A stretch of 64,000 nucleotides of DNA from RH-AL1 sp965249685 (GCA_965249685.1 CBDFMN010000003.1:2976001-3040000); one strand, 5' to 3'; counted from the first letter of the stretch, positions 31,648 to 42,882 are shown. Notes: generated by a model from the letters alone, not told the origin. Numbers and translations: made by a program.

Positions 31648-31926
31648 GGACGACGCAAGCCCTTCTTCGGCCCGTCACAGACGAGGCTGCAGATGCCCGG
31701 TCTTCAAAACGACGGGCGGCGGTTCTGGGTGCCAAGGATTGAAGCGGGCGTCAAGGCGAGCGGGCGAGCCGGGCTACAACATCCGGCAGACATTTTCGCC
31801 GCCCTGACGATCGCGTATGATAAGCCAAACGGCTTAGGGCCCGCGTTTTCTTCGACCAAACGATCTCAGGCCACGGCATCGGGGTTGCGTTACCGCGCCC
31901 GCGAGGACGGCCTCGATGGCCGGTCT

Positions 31927-32823
31927 CTAACCCATCCCCATCTTCTTGAATGTCTTAGAGATCCAGGAGCCCTGGTCCTCGCTAGGCGTCAGGCTTTGAC
32001 CCTTCAGCTTGGCGAACGCGTCCTTGTACCAGATCGACTCGGGATAGTTGTGGCCGAGCACCGCGGCGGCGGTCTGCGCCTCCTGCGGCAGGCCCATGGC
32101 GAGGTAGGCCTCGGTCAGGCGCTCGAGGGCCTCTTCCGCGTGGCGGGTCGTCTGGTACTTGGCCAGCACGGTGCGGAAGCGGTTCACCGCCGCGGTATAC
32201 TCGCGCCGCTCGAGATAGTAGCGGCCGACCGACATCTCCTTGCCGGCCAGCTGGTCGCGCGCGACACCCATCTTGTAGCGGGCGTCCTCGATGTATTCGG
32301 ACTTCGGGTATTTCGCGATCAGCGTCTCGAACAGGGCGATCGCCTTCTCCGCGCGGTCCTGGTCATGCGAGATGTCGGGGATCTGGTTGTAGGTGGACAT
32401 CGCCTGCAGGTACTGCACGTAGGCGGAATCGACGGAGTTGGGATAGAGGCCGAGGTAGCGCTTGGCCGAACCGATCGCGTCGTCGTACATGCCGTTCTGG
32501 TACTGGCTGAACGTCGTCATCACCAATCCCTTCCGCTGGTATTGCGAGTAGGGATAGGCTTTTTCCAGCGTCGAGAACGACTTGCCGGCCGACTCGTAGT
32601 CGCGAGCCTGCATGGAGGCGAGGCCCTTCGTGTAGAGCTGGTCCGCCGGCGGATCGCTGATGATCTTCGTCTCGTACTTCTCCTTGCCGAACCAGTTCGT
32701 CGGGTTGAGATTATCGAGGATGTCCGCGCGCGCGGTGCCGGCGCCGCCGATCGCCGCAACTGCCGCAACAATCGGGAGGACGAAGCGGCCCTTGAGAGAA
32801 GCGGGGCGGGGCAAAGACAGCAT
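31927..32823 (-). CDS. bamD: outer-membrane assembly factor BamD, without lipobox
   Basis: This 298-residue TPR protein of the BAM complex helps insert outer-membrane beta-barrels. The conserved parts are intact: LYTKGLASMQARDYESAGKSF, LEKAYPYSQYQRKGL, DARYKMGVARDQLAGKEMSVGRYYL and ALERLTEAYLAMGL. The N-terminus has a hydrophobic signal-like stretch (FVLPIVAAVAAIGGAGTARA) but no Cys. Family members are normally lipoproteins with a lipobox Cys at this place, so attachment to the outer membrane must differ. The 280-base gap to recN shows no gene. Confidence 0.88.
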   Translation of the reverse strand: MLSLPRPASLKGRFVLPIVAAVAAIGGAGTARADILDNLNPTNWFGKEKYETKIISDPPADQLYTKGLASMQARDYESAGKSFSTLEKAYPYSQYQRKGLVMTTFSQYQNGMYDDAIGSAKRYLGLYPNSVDSAYVQYLQAMSTYNQIPDISHDQDRAEKAIALFETLIAKYPKSEYIEDARYKMGVARDQLAGKEMSVGRYYLERREYTAAVNRFRTVLAKYQTTRHAEEALERLTEAYLAMGLPQEAQTAAAVLGHNYPESIWYKDAFAKLKGQSLTPSEDQGSWISKTFKKMGMG

Positions 32824-33009
32824 GCGGGATCACTCACGATGGCCTGAAGCGACGCTGCGCGCGGCAGGGTCTACCGTAGCGCAAACGGAACCCTCGCGCC
32901 ACGAGCACGCTCGGATGCCGACGCGGCAACAATGTGGCGGCCCCTTCCCGCCACGGAAATCTTTGCCGCGGCCGGTCCGCTTCGGGGCCGGCGTGACTTT
33001 CCTGACCGG

Positions 33010-34713
33010 TTAGCTCGTCTGGCGGCGCAGGAAGGCGGGGATCTCGAGCTGGTCGTCGTCGCCGGCGCGGGGTTGCGGAGCAGGGCGGCTGTGTGCGTCG
33101 AGGGTCGCCCGTGGCGCTGGCATCGGTGCCATGGGGCGTTTGGCATAGTCCGCGTGCATCGGGCCGGGCTGCGGGCGGTAGCCGAGCTGCGGCACAACCG
33201 GGGGATGGCGGAGTTCCGGTGCCGGGGCGGGAGCGCCCACGCCATCGTCCTGCCGGCTCATGCCGAAGGCGGCGAGTCGTTCGAGCAAGGTGCGGCGTTT
33301 GACGTCGGCCTGGGCATCGCCCGCGTAATGCTGGCGGATCTGGTTCTGCACGGGCACCGGCAGGTCCTCGATCTGCGGCATGCGCTGCGGGCGCATTGCG
33401 GGCATCTCGGCCAAAGGCGGGATGAAGGGGCCCGGCTCGTAGCGCTCGGGCTCGCGCGGGGCGGGGCGGTGCGGCTCGGCGTAGGTCGGGCTGGAGGGCG
33501 GCGCGACCTGCTGCAGTTGCACGCCCGCCGTCTGCACCGACACGGGCGCGGGCTGGTAGTGCACCGGAGCATGCTCTTCGTAGACGGGTGCGGGCGCCGG
33601 CGCGGGCGCGTAGGACTCCGGTTGCGATGCGGTGTAGCGGGGGGCGGGCGCCGGCGGCTCGGCGGGGCGTGGTGCGCTCTGCGCGCGTAGCCGGTTGGCG
33701 GCGTCGGTGATACGCGCCTCGACCGAGGCGAGGTCGCGGCCCTCGTGCGGCTTGTCGATGCCGGTCGCGACGACCGAGACGCGCACGATGCCATCGAGGC
33801 TCTCGTCGAAGGTCGCGCCGAGGATGATGTTGGCGTCCTCGTCGACCTCTTGGCGGATGCGGCTCGCCGCTTCGTCCACCTCGTAGAGGGTCAGGTCGTT
33901 GCCGCCGGTGATGGAGATGAGCAGGCCGCGCGCGCCCTTCATGGAGACTTCGTCGAGCAGCGGGTTGGCGATGGCGGCTTCGGCGGCGAGGATGGCGCGC
34001 TTGTCGCCCGAGGCCTCGCCCGTGCCCATCATCGCCTTGCCCATCTCGCGCATGATGGCGCGGACGTCGGCGAAGTCGAGATTGATGAGGCCCTCCTTGA
34101 CCATGAGGTCGGTGATGCAGGCGACGCCCGAGTACAGGACCTGGTCGGCCATGGAGAAGGCGTCGGCAAAGGTCGTCTTCTCGTTGGCGATGCGGAACAG
34201 GTTCTGGTTCGGGATGGTGATGAGCGTGTCGACGGCCTTGTGCAGTTCGGCGATGCCGGCCTCCGCCGTGCGCATGCGCTTCTGGCCCTCGAACTGGAAG
34301 GGCTTGGTCACCACGCCGACGGTGAGGATCCCCATGTCGCGGGCAATGCGGGCGATCACCGGCGCGGCACCCGTCCCCGTACCGCCGCCCATGCCGGCGG
34401 TGACGAACACCATGTGGATGCCGGCGAGATGGTCGCGGATTTCTTCCAGTGCTTCCTCGGCGGCGGCGCGGCCGACCTCTGGATGAGCCCCGGCGCCGAG
34501 CCCCTCGGTCACTTGCAGGCCCATCTGGATAATGCGCTCGGCCTTGGACGAGGTCAGCGCCTGCGCGTCGGTGTTGGCGACGAGGAAGTCGACGCCGATG
34601 AGGCCGGACACGATCATGTTGTTGACCGCGTTGCCGCCGGCACCGCCGACGCCGCAGACCATGATGCGCGGCTTCAGTTCCCGCAGTTCCGGGGCTTTCA
34701 GGTTGATCGTCAT
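33010..34713 (-). CDS. ftsZ: cell division protein FtsZ
   Basis: This 567-residue tubulin-like GTPase forms the division ring. The GTP signature GGGTGTG lies at residues 109-115, with the T7 synergy region NLDFADVRAIM. A long Pro/Ala/Tyr-rich variable linker (about 330-480) is characteristic of Hyphomicrobiales, and the conserved C-terminal peptide DDQLEIPAFLRRQ ends the protein. ATG 34713 was chosen over a 24-codon upstream extension because MTINLKAPELRELKPRI is the family start. It follows ftsA after 105 bases. Confidence 0.96.
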   Translation of the reverse strand: MTINLKAPELRELKPRIMVCGVGGAGGNAVNNMIVSGLIGVDFLVANTDAQALTSSKAERIIQMGLQVTEGLGAGAHPEVGRAAAEEALEEIRDHLAGIHMVFVTAGMGGGTGTGAAPVIARIARDMGILTVGVVTKPFQFEGQKRMRTAEAGIAELHKAVDTLITIPNQNLFRIANEKTTFADAFSMADQVLYSGVACITDLMVKEGLINLDFADVRAIMREMGKAMMGTGEASGDKRAILAAEAAIANPLLDEVSMKGARGLLISITGGNDLTLYEVDEAASRIRQEVDEDANIILGATFDESLDGIVRVSVVATGIDKPHEGRDLASVEARITDAANRLRAQSAPRPAEPPAPAPRYTASQPESYAPAPAPAPVYEEHAPVHYQPAPVSVQTAGVQLQQVAPPSSPTYAEPHRPAPREPERYEPGPFIPPLAEMPAMRPQRMPQIEDLPVPVQNQIRQHYAGDAQADVKRRTLLERLAAFGMSRQDDGVGAPAPAPELRHPPVVPQLGYRPQPGPMHADYAKRPMAPMPAPRATLDAHSRPAPQPRAGDDDQLEIPAFLRRQTS

Positions 34714-34818
34714 TGCGGGGCCTCTTGCAGGTTGGGGCGGGTCAGCGCCGATTGCGGGTCGTGTCCGTCTTGCAAGTCCTGGCATGACTCCCGCGCCATG
34801 CCCGAAGCTTGCGGCACT

Positions 34819-36129
34819 TTAGAAACTGTCCTTCAGCCAGCGTCCGACGCGGGCCATGTAGCGGTCGTCCGTCCGTTCGTGCCCCCTGGAGCCGACGGGG
34901 CGGAAGTGTTCGATGCCGCTCACCTGAGGGTAGATGAGCAGACCGAGCGCCGCCGCGAAGCCGGGGCCTTTGGCGGATTCCGGCAGGCCCTGGATCCCCA
35001 GCGGGCGGCCGATGCGGACCTGGCCGGAGAGGATGCGCTTGGCTGCCTCGCCCAGGCCGGCAAGCTGGCTGGCGCCGCCCGTCAGCACCACGCGACGGCC
35101 GGAATGGGCGGGGAAACCCGCTGCCTGCAGCCGGTCGCGCACCAGTTCCAGGATCTCGTCGACGCGCGGCTTGATGATGCGCGTCAGCTGCGACTTCGGC
35201 AGGTGGGTCGTGTGCTCGCCGTCATCGCCCACCGGCGTCACCGCGATCGTCTCGCGGTCGTCGGAGGCGGCCGAAAGGCAGGACCCGTGCAGCGTCTTCA
35301 GCCGCTCGGCATCGGCGAGCGGGATATTGAGACCGCGCGCGAGGTCGGACGTGACGTGGCGACCGCCGACGGCGACCGCGTCGGCGTAGGTCAGGTTGCC
35401 GCCGGAGAACAGGCCGACGGAGGTCGTGCCGCCGCCGATGTCGATGATCGCCGTGCCGAGCTCCGCCTCGTCGTCCACGAGGGCGGACAGGCCGGAGGCG
35501 TAGGGGGTCGCCACTACGGCTTCGACCTGCAGGTGGCAGCGCTCGATCGCCAGCATCAGGTTGCTGGCGGCGCCCGCGTCGCAGCTCAGCACATGCATGG
35601 CCGCGCCGAGTTCGTCGCCGATCAGGCCGCGCGGGTCGCGGATGTCGTTCGCCGACCCGAGCGAGAATCCGGTCGGCAGCGAGTGGAGCACGAGGCGGCC
35701 CGGCGCGGTGTGGGCGTGGCAGGCCTCCAGCACCCGGTGGACCTCGTTGTCGGACACGGCATGGCCGCCGACCGCGATGGTGGCGTCGAAGAACTGCGAG
35801 GCGAGGCGCCCGCCGGTGTTGTTGACGATGACGCTCTGCACCTGCACGCCGGCCATGCGCTCGGCCGCGTCGACCGCCAGGCGGATCGCGCCTTCGGCCG
35901 CTTCCATGTCGACGACGGTGCCGCCCTTGATGCCGCGCGAGCGCTGATGGCCGATGCCGAGGATGCGGCAGCGGTGCGTGCGGCCGCGCAGCATTTCGGA
36001 AGGCTCGATCGGCTGCAGGCGGGCGATCAGACAGACGATCTTCGAGGTGCCGACGTCGAGCACGGAGAGGATGGCGCTGCGCCGCGTCGAGAGCGGCCGC
36101 ATGCGCGGCGGGGCGGCGGAGGCGCTCAC
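34819..36129 (-). CDS. ftsA: cell division protein FtsA
   Basis: This 436-residue actin-like protein tethers FtsZ to the membrane. ATP-binding motifs: VLDVGTSKIVCLIA, TAIIDIGGGTTSVGLF and VVLTGGASQLAGLGE. The C-terminal amphipathic helix YMARVGRWLKDSF, the membrane anchor, is present. The GTG at 36129 overlaps the ftsQ stop (GTGA); ATG 36102 is an alternative start nine codons later. Confidence 0.94.
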   Translation of the reverse strand: MSASAAPPRMRPLSTRRSAILSVLDVGTSKIVCLIARLQPIEPSEMLRGRTHRCRILGIGHQRSRGIKGGTVVDMEAAEGAIRLAVDAAERMAGVQVQSVIVNNTGGRLASQFFDATIAVGGHAVSDNEVHRVLEACHAHTAPGRLVLHSLPTGFSLGSANDIRDPRGLIGDELGAAMHVLSCDAGAASNLMLAIERCHLQVEAVVATPYASGLSALVDDEAELGTAIIDIGGGTTSVGLFSGGNLTYADAVAVGGRHVTSDLARGLNIPLADAERLKTLHGSCLSAASDDRETIAVTPVGDDGEHTTHLPKSQLTRIIKPRVDEILELVRDRLQAAGFPAHSGRRVVLTGGASQLAGLGEAAKRILSGQVRIGRPLGIQGLPESAKGPGFAAALGLLIYPQVSGIEHFRPVGSRGHERTDDRYMARVGRWLKDSF

Positions 36130-37087
36130 GTCTGCGCTCCCTTGCCTTTGGTCTTCTTGGCGAGCGCCTCCTGGCGGGCCGCGCCGGCTTCGACGGACAG
36201 GCGGGCGACGACGCGGCCGGGCAGGCGGAGGTCGAGCGAGAGGATGTCCTTCTCCAGGATGTGGCTGTCGTGCTCCAGCAAAGCGAGGCGCGACAGGGCG
36301 TCGGCGGGGTTGCGCTCGGGCAGCACGATCTCGATGCCGCCGAGCGTCTTGAGCGTCCAGCGACGGCCGGCCACGAAGATGCCGGCGCGAATGCGCGGGC
36401 GCAGGTCGCCGGCCGCCTCGAGCAGGGCGACGTAATCGCCGATCTTGGCGTTGGCGCCGGCACCCGTCACCAGGGGCAGGGTCTCGTAGCGCGCATCGTG
36501 CAACTCGTCGATGACCGTGCCGTCGGCCGCGACGATCGAGACGGAGCCGTCCTTCTGCCACAGCGCGTAGGGCTGGCGTTCCTCGACGTCGATGAGCAGG
36601 CGGTTCGGGTAGAGCTTGGAGACGCTCACCTCCTTCACCAGAGGCACGGCCTTGAGGCTCGCGCGGATGTCGGCGACGTTGAGGAAGGCGAGGGAGTTGC
36701 GCGGGCCGATCCCGGCGATGGCGAGGATCTCGCTCTCGCTCAGCTCCCGCGCGCCGGTGATGGTGACGGCCTTGATGCCGAAGCCGGCCGCCTTGGCCAC
36801 CTGGTCGGCGAGCGTGCCGTTGGCCTGGACGTAGCCGGCGTAGGCGTCCCCGCGCACCACGGCATAGCCGGTCACCCCGGCGAGCAGTGCGACGACGAGA
36901 GCGCTGCCGAGGAAGCGCTTGCGCGCCACCTGCTCCAGCCGTGCGAGGAAGGGGAGCGACGGGCGCCGCCGCACCCGCAGCGCCTGGGTGGGCAGGACGG
37001 CCGCGCCGGGGGCGCCGTCGAAGGCGAAGGCCGGGGCGTCGGCGGGAAACGGAAGCGGCAGGGAGGCAAGCGCGCGGGCGAAACCCC

Positions 37088-38011
<924 letters not shown>

Positions 38012-38107
38012 CTCATAGTCTCCTCTGCCTTAGCTCGTCATGCCCGGCCTTGGGCCGGGCCTCTACGCCGGGACATGGCCGTCCCGCCTGGAAACAGCGC
38101 CGGGACG

Positions 38108-39061
38108 TCACGGCATGGATGGCCGGGACACGCCCGGCCCTGACGGGAGAGGGCGGCCTACTCGCGCGATTTCCCACTCGAGCATGACCCCGCACGTCTC
38201 GAACACGCGCGCGCGCACGATCTCGCCGAGTTCCTCCAGGTGCGCCGCGCTCGCCGCGCCGCGATTGATGAGGAAGTTGGCGTGCAGCTCCGACACCTGC
38301 GCGTCGCCGTGGACCAGACCGCGGCAACCGGCGCGGTCCACCAGCTCCCACGCTTTGGCGTTCGGAGGGTTCTTGAAGGTCGAGCCGCCGGTGCGGGTGT
38401 TGACCGGCTGCGTCGCCGCGCGGGCGTGCGTGATCGCCGCCATATCGGCACGAATCGCGTCCGGGTCTCCCGCCAGGCCGCGAAAGGTGGCCCGCGTGAA
38501 GATGACGTCGGCCGGCACGCCGCAGTGACGGTAGGTGAAACCCATTTCCTCGGCGCCGAACGCGCGGAGCGCTCCCGAGCGATCGACGCCCCAGGCGCGC
38601 GCGAGCACGTCCTTCGTCTCTACCCCATAGGCGCCGCCGTTCATCCTCAGCGCGCCGCCGACGCAACCGGGTATGCCGCGCAGGAACGACAGGCCGGCGA
38701 GGCCGGCCGCCGCCGCGCTGGACGCCAGCTTGACGTCGGGCAGCGCCGCGCCGGCGAGGATCGCGTGGCCCTCGACATGGACATGCGCGAAAGGGCGGCC
38801 GAGCTGAACCACCACGCCGTCGACGCCGCCGTCGCGGATGAGGAGATTCGATCCCAGGCCGATCGTCAGGACCGGAACGGCGGGGTCGAGGCCGGCGAGA
38901 AAGAGCGCCAGGTCCTCCGCGTCGGCCGGCGCGAAGAACGCCTCGGCCGGACCACCGGTCTTGAACCAGGAGCGCGGCGCCAGCGGGACCCGACCCGCGA
39001 GTTCGCCTCGCAGGTGCGGCATCGCCCGGCGCAGCTCCGCGACGAGGTCGCGCGTGCTCAA
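38108..39061 (-). CDS. murB: UDP-N-acetylenolpyruvoylglucosamine reductase MurB
   Basis: This 317-residue FAD enzyme reduces UDP-GlcNAc-enolpyruvate to UDP-MurNAc. Motifs: SWFKTGGPAEAFF, LGLGSNLLIRDGG-like IGLGSNLLIRDGGVDG, GIPGCVGGALRMNGGAYG, and GSTFKNPP with the C-terminal HANFLINRGAAS. The start is TTG 39061 overlapping the murC stop; no better ATG precedes the conserved region. The C-terminus has a short Pro/Ser-rich extension. Confidence 0.93.
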   Translation of the reverse strand: MSTRDLVAELRRAMPHLRGELAGRVPLAPRSWFKTGGPAEAFFAPADAEDLALFLAGLDPAVPVLTIGLGSNLLIRDGGVDGVVVQLGRPFAHVHVEGHAILAGAALPDVKLASSAAAAGLAGLSFLRGIPGCVGGALRMNGGAYGVETKDVLARAWGVDRSGALRAFGAEEMGFTYRHCGVPADVIFTRATFRGLAGDPDAIRADMAAITHARAATQPVNTRTGGSTFKNPPNAKAWELVDRAGCRGLVHGDAQVSELHANFLINRGAASAAHLEELGEIVRARVFETCGVMLEWEIARVGRPLPSGPGVSRPSMP

Positions 39062-40467
39062 ACCTTGTCGCCCGCCGCGAGCTGGCCGGGCAGGGCATAG
39101 GCCCATTGCGTGATGTTGCCCGCGCCGAGTAGCACGACGTAGTCGCCCGGCTGTGCCACGGTTCGCACCAGTTGCGGCAGCTCGGCCGCGCTCTCCAGGC
39201 CCTGCACGTGGCGGTGGCCGTGCGCCTTGATCGCCTGCACGAGCGTGTCGCGGCTGATTCCCTCGATGGGCTTCTCGCCCGCGGCATAGACGTCGGCGAC
39301 GATCACCACGTCGGCGTCGTTGAAGCAGCTGGCGAAGTCGTTGAAGAGCGACTGCAGCCGCGTGTAGCGGTGCGGCTGCACCACGGCGATCACCTGGGCG
39401 CGCGTCGAGGCGCGGGCGGCGCGCAGCACGGCGGCGATCTCCACGGGATGGTGGCCGTAATCGTCGAAGATCGCCGTGCCCTGCCACTCGCCCGTGCGGG
39501 TGAAACGCCGTTTGACGCCGCTGAAATGGCCAAGGCCGGTGCGGATCGTCTCCGCGCTCATGCCGAGCTGATGGGCTACCGCGACCGCCGCGCAGGCGTT
39601 GAGCGCATTGTGCAGGCCGGGCATGGGCATGACGAGCTCGTCGAGCCGCGTCTGCGTGTGATGCTTGCGGTCGCGGATGATGACCGAGAAACGCGACACG
39701 CCGCCGGACAGGTCGACATCCACGAGGCGCACGTCGGCCTGCGGCGTCTCGCCGTAGGTGACGACGCGGCGGTCCTCGATGCGCCCGACGAGTTCCTGCA
39801 CCGTCGGGTGGTCGAGGCACATCACGGCGAAGCCGTAGAAGGGGATATTCTCGACGAAGGCGCGGAAGGCGTCCTTGATCGCGTCGAACGTGCCGAAATG
39901 GTCGAGGTGCTCGGGATCGATGTTGGTCACCACCGCGATGTCGGCCGGCAGCTTGAGGAAGGTGCCGTCCGACTCGTCGGCCTCCACCACCATCCAGTCG
40001 CCGCCGCCCAGCCGCGCGTTGGTGCCGTAGGCGTTGATGATGCCGCCGTTGATGACGGTCGGGTCGAAGTGGCCGGCGTCGAGCAGGGTGGCGACGAGCG
40101 AGGTCGTCGTCGTCTTGCCGTGCGTGCCGGCGATCGCCACGCAATGTTTGAGGCGCATCAGTTCCGCCAGCATTTCGGCGCGGCGCACGACGGGGAGGCG
40201 GCGCTCGCGTGCGGCGAAGAGTTCGGGGTTGTCCCGCTTGATCGCGGTGGAGACGACGACGACCTCGGCCTCGCCGAGATGGGCCGCGTCGTGGCCGACG
40301 TGGATCGTCGCCCCTTTGTCGCGCAGGCGCAGCACGTTGGCGTTCTCGGTGGCGTCGGAGCCTTGGACGGCGTAGCCGAGGTTGAGCAGCACCTCGGCGA
40401 TGCCCGACATGCCGATGCCGCCGATGCCGACGAAGTGGATGGGTCCGAGTTCGGAGGGTAGTTTCAT
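39058..40467 (-). CDS. murC: UDP-N-acetylmuramate--L-alanine ligase MurC
   Basis: This 469-residue Mur ligase adds L-Ala to UDP-MurNAc. Motifs: HFVGIGGIGMSGIAE at the N-terminus, P-loop AGTHGKTTTTS, EADESDGTFL, TNIDPEHLDHF and FDDYGHHPVEI. ATG 40467 forms an ATGA overlap with murG. Length is typical. Confidence 0.96.
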   Translation of the reverse strand: MKLPSELGPIHFVGIGGIGMSGIAEVLLNLGYAVQGSDATENANVLRLRDKGATIHVGHDAAHLGEAEVVVVSTAIKRDNPELFAARERRLPVVRRAEMLAELMRLKHCVAIAGTHGKTTTTSLVATLLDAGHFDPTVINGGIINAYGTNARLGGGDWMVVEADESDGTFLKLPADIAVVTNIDPEHLDHFGTFDAIKDAFRAFVENIPFYGFAVMCLDHPTVQELVGRIEDRRVVTYGETPQADVRLVDVDLSGGVSRFSVIIRDRKHHTQTRLDELVMPMPGLHNALNACAAVAVAHQLGMSAETIRTGLGHFSGVKRRFTRTGEWQGTAIFDDYGHHPVEIAAVLRAARASTRAQVIAVVQPHRYTRLQSLFNDFASCFNDADVVIVADVYAAGEKPIEGISRDTLVQAIKAHGHRHVQGLESAAELPQLVRTVAQPGDYVVLLGAGNITQWAYALPGQLAAGDKV

Positions 40468-41564
40468 GCGGGCTCCTCCGGAGACATCAGGCCTTCGACG
40501 AGGTCGGCGAGGCGCTCGGCCGCGTCGGCGATGCCGACCTTGCGCGCGGCTGCCGCGCGTTCCTCCAACCCCTCGCGGTCGAGCAGCGCCTGGCGGATCG
40601 TGGCGGCGAGCCATTCCGGCGTGAAGAGGGCCTGCTTGACGACGAGGGCGGCGCCGGTGCGCTCGAGCAGGGCGGCGTTGGCCGCCTGGTCCTGGTCGAT
40701 CGCGTGGGGGAACGGCACGAGGATCGAGGGGCGGCCGATGACCGCCAGTTCGGAGACCGTGGAGGCGCCGGCCCGCGCGATGACGAGGTGCGCCTCGGCG
40801 ATGCGGTCCGGGAGGTCGGCGAAGAAGGCCGCCACCTCGGCCGCGACGCCGAGCGCAGAATAGGCCTGCGTCACCCGCGCCTCGTCCTCGCCGCGCGCCT
40901 GCTGGACGACGAGGAGGCGGCCGCGCTCGTCCGGCGTGAGGAGGCCGATGCCGGCCGGCACGACGTCCGCCATCACGCGCGCGCCTTGCGAGCCGCCGGT
41001 GACGAGCAGGCGCAGCACGCGGCCGGCGAAGCTCGGATAGGGGCGCTGCGCCGCCTCGATCACGCTGGGTCGCACGGGGTTGCCGGTCAGCACCACCTTG
41101 CCCGCGAGCGCGTCGCCGACGGCAAGGTTGTCGAAACCTTTGGCGATCGTCTTCACGCGCCGCGCGAGGAAGCGGTTGGCACGGCCCATCACGGCATTCT
41201 GCTCGTGCAGGATCGTCGGCACGCCGAGCTGCGTGGCGGCGAGCACGGGCGGAACCGTCGGATAGCCACCGAAGCCCACCAGCGCGCGGGGGTTGATACG
41301 GCGGATGACGCGCCGCGCGCGCTGGGTGCCGCGCAGGAGGGTGAGGATGGCACGCGCGCGTTTCAGCAGCGAGCCGCCGCTCGGCGTTGCGGCGTCGATG
41401 TGGTGGATGCTGCGCGCCGGGAAGCTCGCGCCGTAGCGCGCGGCGCGCTCGTCCGTCATCAGCTCGATCGGAATGCCGCGCGCGGCGAGCGCCTCGCTCA
41501 GCGCCTGCGCGGGAAACAGGTGGCCGCCGGTGCCCCCGGCGGCGATCAGCACGGGCCGCGTCAT
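40464..41564 (-). CDS. murG: UDP-GlcNAc transferase MurG (lipid II synthase)
   Basis: This 366-residue peripheral membrane glycosyltransferase (GT28) converts lipid I to lipid II. Motifs: AAGGTGGHLFPA at the N-terminus, LVGFGGYPTVPP, LHEQNAVMGRANR, LLVTGGSQGARVM and RAGASTVSELA. ATGA overlaps on both sides. Confidence 0.96.
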   Translation of the reverse strand: MTRPVLIAAGGTGGHLFPAQALSEALAARGIPIELMTDERAARYGASFPARSIHHIDAATPSGGSLLKRARAILTLLRGTQRARRVIRRINPRALVGFGGYPTVPPVLAATQLGVPTILHEQNAVMGRANRFLARRVKTIAKGFDNLAVGDALAGKVVLTGNPVRPSVIEAAQRPYPSFAGRVLRLLVTGGSQGARVMADVVPAGIGLLTPDERGRLLVVQQARGEDEARVTQAYSALGVAAEVAAFFADLPDRIAEAHLVIARAGASTVSELAVIGRPSILVPFPHAIDQDQAANAALLERTGAALVVKQALFTPEWLAATIRQALLDREGLEERAAAARKVGIADAAERLADLVEGLMSPEEPA

Positions 41565-42736
41565 GCCGCCTGGCCGGCGGGTGCGAGGCTGCGATGCTCG
41601 TACGCCGGCCGCCCGTTCTCGTAGAGCACCTCCGAGCGCGGGCGCTTGCGGGTGACCGCGAGCAGGAACCCCATGCCGAGCGCGAGCGAGATCAGCGACG
41701 AGCCGCCGTAGGAGATGAAGGGCAGGGTCATGCCCTTGGCCGGCATCAGGTGCAGGTTCACCGCCATGTTGATCGCCGCCTGGATGCCGAAGAGCATGAC
41801 GAGTCCCGCGCCGGCGAAGCAGCAGAAGGGGTCCTCGTTGCGCGCCGCCTTGAGGAGGCCGCGGATGACGATGAAGCCGAACAGGCCGCAGAGCGCGATG
41901 CAGGTGGCGATGCCGAACTCCTCTCCGGTGACGGCGAAAATGAAGTCGGTGTGGGCGTCGGGGAGGATGCGCTTGATGGTGCCCTCGCCCGGACCCTTGC
42001 CGAACCAGTGCCCGGATATGATGGTTTCCAGTGCCGTGTCGACCTGAAACGTGTCTGTGGCGCCATTGCCGCTGCCGGGATCGAGGAATTTGAGGATGCG
42101 GGCGCGCACGTGCGGCACGAACTTGTAGGCCAGCAGCACGCCGCTGGCGCCGAAGCCGCCGAGGCCGAACACCCAGAACCAGTGCAGCCCGGCCATGAAG
42201 AACAGCGCCGCCCAAACGAGCGCGACGAGCATGGTCTGGCCGAAATCGGGCTGCAGCATCAGGGGCACGACGGTGACCGGCAGCAGCAGGAGCGCGATGA
42301 GCGTCCCCGGCACGTCGCGCCGCTTGCCGCCCTCCGAGAACGCCCACGCGACGAGGATGACGAAGGCGGGCTTGAGGAACTCGGAGGGCTGGACGCCGAG
42401 GATCCAGCGCTTGGAGCCCTTCACCTCGTGGCCGAACAGGAGGGCCAGGACGATGAGGGCCATGGCGACGGCGAAGAGGATGACGGCGGCGCGGCGCACC
42501 TGGCGGGGCGTGAGGAACGAGGTGCCGATCAGCACGCCGACCGCCGGCAGCATCGCCATGGCCTGCCGATTGACGAAATGGAAGGTCGGCAGCCCGATGC
42601 GCTCCGCCACCGGCGGGCTTGCCGCCATGGTGAGGACGAGGCCGGCGATGATGAGCGTGGCGAGCGAGGCGAGCAGCCAGCGGTCCACCGTCCACCACCA
42701 GTCGGCGAGAGCCGTGCGTTGCGCGCGCGATACCAT
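41561..42736 (-). CDS. ftsW: septal peptidoglycan glycosyltransferase FtsW
   Basis: This 391-residue SEDS-family polytopic membrane protein polymerises lipid II with FtsI at the septum. Motifs: GSKRWI, LQPSEFLKPAFVI, MLQPDFGQTMLV and the conserved loop PAKGMTLPFISYGGSSLI. About ten membrane segments. It is followed by murG with an ATGA overlap. Confidence 0.95.
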   Translation of the reverse strand: MVSRAQRTALADWWWTVDRWLLASLATLIIAGLVLTMAASPPVAERIGLPTFHFVNRQAMAMLPAVGVLIGTSFLTPRQVRRAAVILFAVAMALIVLALLFGHEVKGSKRWILGVQPSEFLKPAFVILVAWAFSEGGKRRDVPGTLIALLLLPVTVVPLMLQPDFGQTMLVALVWAALFFMAGLHWFWVFGLGGFGASGVLLAYKFVPHVRARILKFLDPGSGNGATDTFQVDTALETIISGHWFGKGPGEGTIKRILPDAHTDFIFAVTGEEFGIATCIALCGLFGFIVIRGLLKAARNEDPFCCFAGAGLVMLFGIQAAINMAVNLHLMPAKGMTLPFISYGGSSLISLALGMGFLLAVTRKRPRSEVLYENGRPAYEHRSLAPAGQAA

Positions 42737-42882
42737 GCGTCTCGCTCCTTGTTAACAGGGGCGTGGGATTGGAGCGTCCGGCCGCGGTGCCGGTACCGGC
42801 GAAGACTATGGAACGAAAGCGTTAACCATGCCTTAGCGGATCCCGCCCCGGCGGGCGTCGCGGCGGGCACCAAGCCTCGGCC

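Noticed and set aside
33745..36435. Plus-strand open frame of about 900 codons
   Set aside because: Antisense to ftsZ and ftsA, which carry all conserved motifs.
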